In this document: one piece after another, positions 56,326 to 64,000 of the stretch
Layout: the number at the start of each line of letters is the position of its first letter
Position numbering within the stretch: position 1 is the stretch's first letter
NCBI GenBank assembly: GCA_027475525.1
Contig: JAMWFC010000113.1
Location: forward strand, 1,206,230-1,270,229
Reading direction: 5' to 3'
DNA: 64,000 nt
Source of the DNA: Macrolepiota albuminosa
Taxonomy: Eukaryota; Basidiomycota; Agaricomycetes; Agaricales; Agaricaceae
The notes under the pieces: model-generated
Seen by the model: only the letters and a program-made list of their open reading frames with translations
What the model was told of the DNA's origin: nothing
Database searches by the model: none
Program-made: the position numbers and the translations under genes

Positions 56326-56539
56326 CTACAAGTCAGGACGGTGTTCATGTAGTGCACAAACGGACCCATACAGAATTTGAACGGATAGAGATTTTACTGC
56401 AACTGGTGCATCTGTATTGAATTGACAATATTAGACTGATATTTATTTACACCATAGAAGTATACAGGAAAGAGGAAAACCATGGTTTGTAGCGGAATAT
56501 TGGACTGATATTGATTTACACCATAGCATTATACATGAA

Positions 56540-56617
56540 GCATCTGTGGTGTAGTGGAATATTTCTCATTGGTATTCCTTGTATCTTGCATTAGGTGGGT
56601 TCGACTCCCTCTAGTGT
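56540..56617 (+). tRNA. tRNA-like unit 3
   Basis: A box TGGTGTAGTGG and B box GGTTCGACTCC. Acceptor GCATCTG pairs only in part. Confidence 0.25.
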
Positions 56618-56698
56618 ATTGAGATCGAACTCAAATATTTTTGACCACACACAGAAGAATAGACTGATGTTTATTTACATTATAGCAATGTAAAGTAA

Positions 56699-56777
56699 GC
56701 ATTGGTGGTCTAGTGGAATATTATCCATTGGTCTTTATTATGTCTTGCAGTAGACGGGTTCGATTCCTACTAGTGCA
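56699..56777 (+). tRNA. tRNA-like unit 4
   Basis: Begins GCATTGGTGGTCTAGTGG, which resembles the 5' half of eukaryotic tRNA-Gly. B box GGTTCGATTCC is perfect. The acceptor pairs with CTAGTGC only if the T stem is one base short, suggesting a single-base deletion. Confidence 0.3.
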
Positions 56778-56895
56778 TTTTTGTCTCACTGTTTTTAGCT
56801 AATTGTTATTTACTACACAGTATGATAAACCAAGTAAGGTCCTAATTTAAACATAGTGACATGATATCTATTTAGACTATAGCAGTGTACAGTAA

Positions 56896-56975
56896 GCATC
56901 GATAATCTAGTGGAATATTATCCATTGGTCTTCATTGTGTGTTGCAGTAGGTGGGTTCGACTCCTGCTTGGTGCA
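56896..56975 (+). tRNA. tRNA-like unit 5, acceptor and T stems intact
   Basis: Acceptor GCATCGA/TTGGTGC pairs at all seven positions (with G-U pairs) and T stem GTGGG/CCTGC at all five. B box is perfect. The region between D and T arms is about nine bases longer than normal and I could not fold an anticodon arm. Confidence 0.4.
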
Positions 56976-57110
56976 ATGAACATTAAAATGTTTGCAATTT
57001 TTGACCTGCTTAGCTAATTGTTATTTACTACACAGTATAATAAACAAAGTAAGGTCCTAATTTAAACAGAGTGACATGATATCTATTTAGACTATAGCAG
57101 TATACAGTAA

Positions 57111-57190
57111 GCATTGATGGTCTAGTGGAATATTATCTATTGGTGTTTATTGTGTGTTGCAGTAGGTGGGTTCGACTCCTGCTTAGTGCA
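57111..57190 (+). tRNA. tRNA-like unit 6, acceptor and T stems intact
   Basis: Acceptor GCATTGA/TTAGTGC pairs at all seven positions and T stem GTGGG/CCTGC at all five; A and B boxes are good. Compared with unit 5, pair 5:68 is T-A instead of C-G, a compensatory change. The anticodon arm is not recognisable. Confidence 0.4.
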
Positions 57191-57385
57191 ATGAACATTA
57201 AGACGTTTGCCTTTTTTGGCCTGCTTAGCTAATTGTTATTTACTAAACTGTAAGATAAACAAAGTAAGGTTTTGTCAAGCAATAAATCAAACTTCTTTTG
57301 TAACTTAAACAGGGTCACATGATATCTATTTTCAGAACTTGCTTCGTGTAAAGTTCTCGTCCGTTTCTTTAATCCTCCATCCACC

Positions 57386-59281
57386 ATGTCTAACGAAGAA
57401 CTCCACCAACGGGTCGTTGACGTGGATGTTCGAGTATTATACCTTGCTCTCAGAGGAGACCTGCGACAACTCAAAGCACAGCAGAAGGACCTGGTAAGAT
57501 ACAAGCACTCCTGCCTAATAGACATGCACTAATAGTCGTCCTGTAGATTGACATGTGGTTCAAGGTTAGGGACGTCAAGGATGACAAGAAACTCCTCCTT
57601 GATGCCAGGAGAAGTTTCATCAACGAAGTTATCCCACTACTCCAGAGCAAGCTTTCTGACGAGGATATGACCAGGCGGTTGAAGGACGCTGCGAAGAAAT
57701 GGACCCAGAGGAGCGGAAGGGGGGAGGAACCAAGTGGGGGCGAAGAACGACCTGATCCGTCGACCGAGGCCGGTCCGTCGACGGCACCGGCACGAGAAGA
57801 CTGGATAGGTCATAGGCCAGCAGCAGGAGATTCGTCTGGTCCGTCACCGATTCCGAAGAAGAGAAAACGACCGAGTCCTCCAGCGGCAGGAGATTTGTCT
57901 GGTCCGTCGCCAAATCCCAAGAAGCCAAAACGGGTGACCTATATTGGTCAACCTCCTCCTGGTACCTATCGTCGACAGAAGGAGCAGGAGGACGAGGATG
58001 AGGACGAGGATGAAGAGGAAGAGGAAGAGGAAGAACAAGAGGGCAGAATACCGAAGGGGGAAATTACTGGAGGGATGCTGTTGGGCAGGTATCTGAGGAC
58101 AGCACCTCGTCGCGAGGGTCAGCACATCAACCCCCCTTGCCAATATTGCGCAAGTAAGCGGCTACAGTGTGTCAGGACAAAGGGCGGCACCGCATGCGAT
58201 CCCTGCCAGCTCATTCGCAAACGAACATGCAGCCTGACGATTGTCAAGAAAACCGTCAAGCCCAGCAACAAGGGAAAGGGGAAAAAACCACTGAGAAAGA
58301 AGTCAGTGACGATTATTGAGAGTGATGACGGTATGAAACTCTTTTCCTGCTCAAATAGCTAACCAATAGTTAGCAGATGAACCAACCAGTCCAATCGTGG
58401 GACCATCAAAACCGTCCGTCCGTCCATCCCAACCGTCGACCTCCAACCGCCCAGCAGACCCTCTTCCGGTCAAGGGAAAGGGCAAGGAGCGGGCAATGGA
58501 GTCTAGCCACAGTGAGGACATTGTGGCTGGTGTAATGGCAGGGGTGGAGAGCCGTTTGGACAGGATGGAGAATGGGTTCCAGGAAGCATTGCGGAATGTT
58601 GGGGAGCAGGTGCGGGACGGGTTTGTCACGGCTGAGGCGAGCTGGTTACTGCGTATTGAGGACTTCTTCCGTCGCTACCAGACTCAGGTCGACATGCTCG
58701 GTGGCCGCATAGAAACCCTGCAAACAAATGTTTCTCTTGCGGGTGAGACACTTGAAGACCACGCCGGACGTATCCGTCAGACGGAAGAGCAGATCTGCAA
58801 TATTTGGGGTGTGGTTGACACTTTGCAGAATCAACTTCACATCTCTACCCATCCCTCCAGTCCGTCAGCTCAGGATGATGTGGCAGTGCATCCAACAGGG
58901 CACAGTGGACTTGGACCCATCGTTGAAGAGGAAGAAACCACTCCTGACCCCATCGCTGACCAATCCCCTGCCACTGCTGACATATCCGTTCCCACTGGTG
59001 ACACCTCTGCCCTCGCCACTGACCAATCCCATCACGCCGCTGACTTATCCGCTCTCACCGTCACTCCGTCCCCGCTTCAACAAACATCCTCAGGGACGAC
59101 TCCCACACGAACATCTCCATCACCCCCTCAACCATCTTCCGTCCCAGTCCCTGCCGAGGACCCTCTCCCTGGCCCAAGGGGACGGGCTCGCAGCAACTCC
59201 CGAAGTAGTCGGCCGCCGATGCAACAGACCCGATCATCCAGTCGGCTTACTGAGAGACGGAAGGCAACAGAAGAGAAGTGA
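57386..59281 (+). CDS. Zn2Cys6-like and coiled-coil protein, lineage-specific
   Basis: Exons 57386-57493, 57547-58330 and 58377-59281 splice in frame (MSNEELHQRVVDVDVRVLYL...LKAQQKDL|IDMWFKVRD). The N-terminal third is helical and charged. It is followed by a repeat PAAGDxSGPSPxPKK and an acidic run DEDEDEDEEEEEEEE. Then come six cysteines spaced CX2CX6CX8CX2CX7C (CQYCASKRLQC...CDPCQLIRKRTC), which fit the fungal Zn(II)2Cys6 spacing, although its usual basic residues are only partly present. After the second intron a Pro/Ser-rich link leads to a long coiled coil (ESRLDRMENGFQEALRNVGE to VVDTLQNQLHIS) and a low-complexity tail. A nuclear DNA-binding role is plausible but not shown. Convergent with the 59386 gene. 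Confidence 0.7.
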
Positions 59282-59385
59282 AGATGGACAATCACATATT
59301 TTTTTTTTCATTATGACACACATTCGTACATTTTTGTAACCCTATAGTTTACAAAATGTAATATAACATTCCCCCCTTCCCCACA

Positions 59386-61468
59386 TCAATGACGGCGGAC
59401 TGGTCGAATGACCTTAGTGCGGCTGCTACTCCTTTTTGCTGGTGTAGACATATCAATGTATCGAGCTGCATCCTCCTGTAACATTTGTGCTTGAGACTTG
59501 CGGGGTCGCTTGGAATTTGTTGACAATTGGTTAGGCAATGCCTTGCGCTTCTTTTGGTTTTGTAATGCCGGCCTTCCCTCACCTTCAAATTGGTCATTGT
59601 CCTCATCTTGAAGAATGTCGAGCACCCTTCTTGACACTCTATATCTAGGGGAACCATCACTAGGGCCATTAATTGGAGGGTCTGGATGGCTCCATCCTCT
59701 TTGTTGTAAGAGGTGGATGGTAGTGGCATCTACCACTGCTGTATCATCAACACATCCGTCATGAACGGATTCGTCGAGAGCGGACTCGTCGTGAGCGGAA
59801 GCTGATACATTTGGTCGGGATTCGTTGTGAACCGTGGATCTGTTGTGGCGCTGAGGCTGGGGAGTGTGCGGTGAGCGCAAGACAGGAGGTTCCTCCTGTA
59901 AGTCAGGCAGTGGTGTGTGTGGTACGCTAGGTGACAGGGGAAGTGTAGGCCCCCGTTGCCACTCCAAGTTGGCTGCAGATCCGGTGACTAAAGCGGATCT
60001 GCCATCAGCGGCTCCATCATTAGCAATGGTCCTACTGTTGCCATCGACTACCGCAGATCCGGTGACTAAAGCGGATCCGCCATCAGCGGCTCCATCATTA
60101 GCAATGGTCCTACTGTTGCCATCAACTACCGCTGATGGTGTTGGCCTCTGTTTCCGATTTTTCCCTCCATTTTTGCGTGTAGCCTTACGTGCTGCTGCTG
60201 CTGCCGCATTTTTTTCACGATCAGCTTGGGTGCCGTACTCGGCAGCTACTGGCTGCTTGTGACGGTTGAGATAAACCGTCCAGCGGAAGGTATCACCGGA
60301 TCCATACTGTCCTTGACGGTCTCTCCAGAAGTTCAGCAGACGCAATAGCTCAGGCCGACCAAGATTATGAGGATCTTGGAATATCAGACCCTCTGGAAGA
60401 TACCTTGAATGTATGAATTGCTGATCATTGGTCCTCACTGCCTTGTAAGGAGCAGATTTATAACGGTAACCAGACGCAATTTCTGATGGGGTGATCAGAT
60501 GATGAGCAAAGGTGGAGAAAACTAGGATTCACTGTAATGAGTATTTAGATAGTCCCGGACAAGCATTTCCAATTCTGCCCGAGTTTGAAATATATTTGGT
60601 CCTGGATCTGCTGGTAATATTGGGAATCCATCCCTATCCAGATCAAGGATGAGGTCATGGCGTGTAAGGATAGGAGGAGTCAAATCATGGGGTGATTGCA
60701 TGTTGGACGGCATGTCTCTACCAAGAAGAGCAGACATGTAATCCATCATCTTCTTGTTGAGGTCACTAACAAGGTCAGGAAAGGAGTCTTGAAAGGTAGG
60801 TCGGTTAGCATGGGTCAAGTATGACATATTGTCATGACTATAATTGGTGTCAAAATTGTTTAAAGAATGATGGCACCACATACATTCTAATAGTCATGCC
60901 TTCATCTGCATACCAACCAACAACAGTCCAACTCAACATGCCCATCTCTCTAAATCGAAGCACATCTGCATCGTCCACACGCTTCAAACCGTGCTTTCGG
61001 GCCTTCCTGGAGAGACAACAATTAGAAAGCGGAATCAAGCGGACGGATGTACAACGAATAGAGGACGGATGGGGGACGGAAGCAGTACCAACTTGCGCTG
61101 AATTTCTGGCGGATTTCCTTTTTCGCTCCATTCTGCCGCCATCTTCCGTAAACGACTTTCCTCCTGCGGTGTGAGTTGATGCATAACATTTTTGACAGCC
61201 ACATTATATTGTGCAAATGCATCCAATCCCGAGGCGTTGTGATCCTTACCCCTCAACAAGTTCTGGATCTCCTCGTTTATCTCCTTTGCCATTGTCTGCC
61301 GGACAACATCTCGCAGTGAAGTTTTCAGGAGCACCTTTGGATCTTTATGCTGGTAATAAGGGCGCCAGCAATTCTTGATATACTGGACAACAGTGAAGTT
61401 TTCAGGAGCACCTTTGGATCTTTATGCTGGTAATAAGGGCGCCAGCAATTCTTGATATACTGGACAAC
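59386..61468 (-). CDS. Uncharacterised lineage-specific protein, 5' part cut by Gypsy-B
   Basis: Spliced minus-strand reading: VVQYIKNCWRPYYQHKDPKV, LRDVVRQTMAKEINEEIQNL, MHQLTPQEESRLRKMAAEWS, KHGLKRVDDADVLRFREMGM, SWTVVGWYADEGMTIRM, MSALLGRDMPSN, RAELEMLVRDYLNTHY. An intron (gtgaat..cccatcag) leads to KIASGYRYKSAPYKAVRTND, LIFQDPHNLGRPELLRLLNF and FRWTVYLNRHKQPV. The tail has a 26-residue perfect tandem repeat (78 bp, about 59978-60133) and a basic C-terminus. No known domain is recognised. A 77-bp tandem duplication (61315-61468) shifts the frame next to the LTR at 61469, and no start codon is found, so the gene is probably inactivated. Upstream exons may lie beyond Gypsy-B. Confidence 0.6.
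59978..60133 (-). repeat. 78-bp in-frame tandem duplication in the uncharacterised gene
   Basis: gatccggtgactaaagcgga recurs 78 bp apart (59978 and 60056) with two or three base differences. It encodes VVDGNSRTIANDGAADG twice. Confidence 0.8.
61315..61468. repeat. 77-bp perfect tandem duplication abutting the Gypsy-B LTR
   Basis: Units 61315-61391 and 61392-61468 are identical on reading, from agtgaagttttcagg to atactggacaac. 77 is not a multiple of three. The second unit ends exactly where the LTR begins. Confidence 0.85.
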
Positions 61469-62267
61469 TGTCACGACCCCTCCCCCCCGGAACCTCCCCG
61501 GGACACCCCCGGAGTCCCATCCGGGAACCTCTTTCGTCAATCCCACAGCGCACCCCGCCCCCGCCACTGCCGACGCCGCCATCACACGCATCGAGGACCG
61601 CCATCAGCCATCAACGATCGCCATCAGCCAGCCCCCCGGGACCCCTGCATCACGGACCCCGGGATCAACCGCCATCAACAATCAGATCACGCGGCTCGCA
61701 TCCGGCCATCACGCATCACGCCCCACGCATCACAGCCTCCCTCCGCACCAATTGATCGCGCGTCCCCACACGCGCGATCCCGGTATACAGTCCCCGGCCG
61801 CTACTCAATGGCCCCCGGGACTCATCCCAGACACCCCGGAATCCCGAGACACGATCCGTAGTACTTATAGTATAGCTCCCCGTTGTATTCGCTAGTCTTG
61901 ATATTGCATAACTGTTACTTGGATATTGCGTGCCCTCTGTTTGACTGGTACGCCTCGTTTGGTACGCTTCGACTGGCACGCCTTGGTATTCGCGTGCTAT
62001 AAGTTTGGTACGCACTTCGCGACTCTTAAATTACTAACTTGGTCTCGTCTTAGAACCTCCGGTTCACGACTCGACCCCCTCTAACCCTCAGCTACTCTCA
62101 TCCAAAACCCCCGGACTCTAGTCCCCTCTCCCGGGATTACTCCTGTCCTCGTCTTGAACCCCGGAGTCCTAGCCCCGGAGTTCCAGACACCCGAGTATCC
62201 GTAGATCAAGTCCGCATCGTAAGGGCGTCGCTTTCCCGGAAAGCCCCCGATTCAGCGGAACCTGACA
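61469..62267 (+). repeat. 5' LTR of Gypsy-B
   Basis: 799 bp. Its last 16 bases (tcagcggaacctgaca) are identical to the end of the solo LTR at 11404-12152, and the start (tgtca.gac) also agrees. Confidence 0.75.
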
Positions 62268-62300
62268 TAATATCAAGACTCTTTCCTTACACCGTTCTTG

Positions 62301-64000
62301 ATGGCTACGTATACTCACACCTACTACCCCACGGGGTACCAGACCGACCCTTACGGACGCCCGGTACCCGACCACTACTCCGCGCAGACCCCCCGCCCTG
62401 TCTACCCACCCCTCCCATACGAACCTCAGTACCTCCACCGCCACTGGGCCCCCGACCCATCCTTCTATGATCTGGGGCCCTCAGCCAGTTGGGCCCCTCC
62501 GCCCAACCTAGCCATGGCACAACCCGTGGAGGTCCCCTCGTACCGGAGCATTCCCGGGGGCCTGCCGGAGACCCCTCCTGCACCCAGTGGGCCTCGCCCG
62601 ATTCCCCCCAGCGAGGGCCCCTTTGCACCCACCCCCTACTACGGTTACCAGCGCCCCGTCCCCCAACCCCGAGAAGCCCGAGGACCCCCCTACCCCGACT
62701 ACCCCCCTCGTCATTACCCGGCCGCCGCTCCACCCGCTCGGACCCCTCCCTCGCCAATGGGACGACGACGCCTCGAGGAGTATGAACGGCAACGGGACGA
62801 GATACTCCGCTCTCTCAGGATCTCACCGGAGGACTTCGCGCAACGGACAAGGACGCTGCTTGTGGAGTTCGGGCACGACGACTTCGAAGGCACTCCGGAG
62901 GAATGGGCTCACTGCCTGGTCGAATTCGGGGATCGCCTCACGCGAGGAGACCTCCCGGAGCAAACCATGGTAAAGTATAGGCGCAATACGATCCTCCGGG
63001 AGGAATTACAGCAGCTGCTCGACGAAGTCCACGCGTCCCCCTCCCCTCGGCCCCTCAACGACCCCGCGGACCCAGGTCGCTCGATTCACATTCGACGGGA
63101 ACCCCCGGAACCGGCCCCAGCAGTCCCGGCAGCCCCCACGGTCCCCACTCCGGAGCAACGGCAACGGGAAGAACGGCAGAACGCCTCAGCCATACTACGG
63201 TCCCTCAACCCGACGGGAGGCCTCTTCGATCAACCCGCTGCTCGCACGGTAGGCTTGTCAACTCGCCGCAGGGCTAACTCCGTTCCTAGTACCTTCGAGA
63301 CCTGGGGACAGCCTCAAAGACCCCTGGAACCCCTCCCGCGAACAGACAACGCCCGACCCCCGGCCCCGACGAACCCCGGTACAGCCCGGGTGGACACCCC
63401 TAGTACGGACGACACGTTATGCTACATTGACGAGCTCACGCGCGATAACAACGAACAACGTCCCGCGCCCGCGCCCGCCCCGGCACCAGCACCGCCCGCC
63501 ACGTCCGCCCCGGTCCCTCCGGAACGCAACTTCCGCCGCGATCCGCCACCCCACTTCGACCTACGGAACCCCCCGCGACCCCCGATGCAAGCCCGACCCT
63601 CCCGGAATGAACGTCCCCCGCGCAACCCGGCACCCGACCCAGCACCTAACCCCCCTCCGCCCGACCCGACACCGCCGAACCCTCCCCGACCGCCTCCGCC
63701 ACCCCCAGCTGAACCTCGAGGACGACCCCCAGGCCCTCCACCTCCGCCACTCCCGGCGTGGAGACCCGGCCCCCCTCCTGGCAGGAACGAACCCCCTTGG
63801 GACAACGGGCCTCCCGGGCGTGGTCCCCCAGGTGAGCCGCCCGGAGGAGGACCTCCCGGCGGGTGGGGCCCCGCCCTTGGTGCTTTTCCTCCTCAAGGAG
63901 GGGGGGGTAATCATTACTACTACTATTACAACGCTGGCCCCCCTCCCCGTAACGCTGCCGGACCGGACGACGCTCGCGACGCCCTCGCCCGCGAAGGACG
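62301..64000 (+). CDS. Gypsy-B gag-type protein, extremely proline-rich, partial
   Basis: ATG at 62301 (MATYTHTYYPTGYQTDPYGR), 34 bp after the LTR, opens 566 codons without a stop up to the window edge. The first 150 residues are Pro/Tyr-rich. A helical charged block follows (RRRLEEYERQRDEILRSLRI, LLVEFGHDDFEGTPEEWAHC, KYRRNTILREELQQLLDEV). Then come a long Pro/Arg/Gly region and YYYYYN near the end. No zinc knuckle or protease is visible within the window. Gag identity rests on its position and on similarity of layout to other fungal gypsy elements. Confidence 0.65.
   Translation, partial: MATYTHTYYPTGYQTDPYGRPVPDHYSAQTPRPVYPPLPYEPQYLHRHWAPDPSFYDLGPSASWAPPPNLAMAQPVEVPSYRSIPGGLPETPPAPSGPRPIPPSEGPFAPTPYYGYQRPVPQPREARGPPYPDYPPRHYPAAAPPARTPPSPMGRRRLEEYERQRDEILRSLRISPEDFAQRTRTLLVEFGHDDFEGTPEEWAHCLVEFGDRLTRGDLPEQTMVKYRRNTILREELQQLLDEVHASPSPRPLNDPADPGRSIHIRREPPEPAPAVPAAPTVPTPEQRQREERQNASAILRSLNPTGGLFDQPAARTVGLSTRRRANSVPSTFETWGQPQRPLEPLPRTDNARPPAPTNPGTARVDTPSTDDTLCYIDELTRDNNEQRPAPAPAPAPAPPATSAPVPPERNFRRDPPPHFDLRNPPRPPMQARPSRNERPPRNPAPDPAPNPPPPDPTPPNPPRPPPPPPAEPRGRPPGPPPPPLPAWRPGPPPGRNEPPWDNGPPGRGPPGEPPGGGPPGGWGPALGAFPPQGGGGNHYYYYYNAGPPPRNAAGPDDARDALAREG

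Larger units (their letters stand above)
55784..57330. repeat. Array of tRNA-like units with tandem flanks
   Basis: Six A-box/B-box units at about 55784, 56325 (minus), 56540, 56699, 56896 and 57111. An additional half unit with only an A-box-like part lies near 56485. The last three lie in tandem repeats of about 197 and 215 bp that share agctaattgttatttact, aagtaaggtcctaattta and tagactatagcag. The truncated last repeat ends about 57330, just before the start of the gene at 57386. Confidence 0.65.
61469..64000 (+). mobile_element. Gypsy-B: Ty3/gypsy retrotransposon, right part outside window
   Basis: A 5' LTR (61469-62267) with TGTCACGACC and GAACCTGACA ends, followed by a long gag-type frame open to the window edge. 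High GC and an open frame suggest a recent insertion; the second LTR cannot be seen. The candidate left target sequence is acaac (61464-61468). Confidence 0.75.

Noticed and set aside
61315..61468. Reading the 77-bp tandem pair as a CRISPR-like or target-site repeat
   Set aside because: Only two adjacent units without spacers; a eukaryotic tandem duplication is enough to explain it.
62305..63914. Several long minus-strand and other-frame Gly/Arg/Pro-rich frames over Gypsy-B gag
   Set aside because: GC-rich composition keeps all frames open; only the frame from 62301 starts after the LTR and stays open to the edge.

Overview
The window looks like nuclear DNA of a mushroom-forming basidiomycete (Agaricomycetes). 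The genes have many short introns of about 45-70 bp with GT..AG ends. The recognisable gene families, Ty3/gypsy chromoviruses, Ty1/copia elements and a Crypton-type element are all typical of that group. All assignments come from reading motifs and reading frames; no database search was run.

Layout, left to right. 1-3352 (-): GH51 alpha-L-arabinofuranosidase, cut by the window edge. 3989-6349 (-) and 7521-9877 (+): head-to-head pair of MATE transporters, the second with a one-base frameshift near its 3' end. 9878-12562: repeat graveyard with gypsy LTR remnants and a solo LTR. 12563-27597: three-level nest of retroelements. An old copia (A, minus) carries a decayed copia (B, plus) in its 5' LTR, and B carries an intact chromovirus (Gypsy-A, minus) with identical LTRs. 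27896-30175 (-): third MATE gene. 31140-46950: tandemly duplicated unit (promoter-like block P, dispersed repeat R, GH5 glucanase gene). One R copy is split by an intact copia (Copia-C, 32256-37297). The other P/R junction is split by a 4.96-kb Crypton-like element (40225-45186) whose ends can be read by comparison with the empty duplicate. The second GH5 copy is a truncated pseudogene (46441-46915).

46953-52457: housekeeping and family genes. An ORT1-type mitochondrial ornithine carrier (-) and the proteasome beta-2 subunit PUP1 (+) share an 84-bp divergent promoter. They are followed by an inverted pair of paralogues with a putative papain-like core. 52790-57330: repeat R copy 3, a frameshifted retroelement gag-like relic, GC-rich degenerate GCGGAC repeats, and an array of tRNA-like sequences. 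57386-61468: convergent pair of lineage-specific genes, a Zn2Cys6-like/coiled-coil protein (+) and an uncharacterised protein (-). The second is cut in its 5' part by a new gypsy element (Gypsy-B, 61469 to beyond the end).

The most unusual content is the Crypton-like element with its opposed partner gene and readable empty site, the tRNA-like array with a compensatory acceptor-stem change, the GH5 enzyme that lacks its expected acid/base glutamate, and the inverted paralogue pair with a Cys-to-Ser change at the putative nucleophile.
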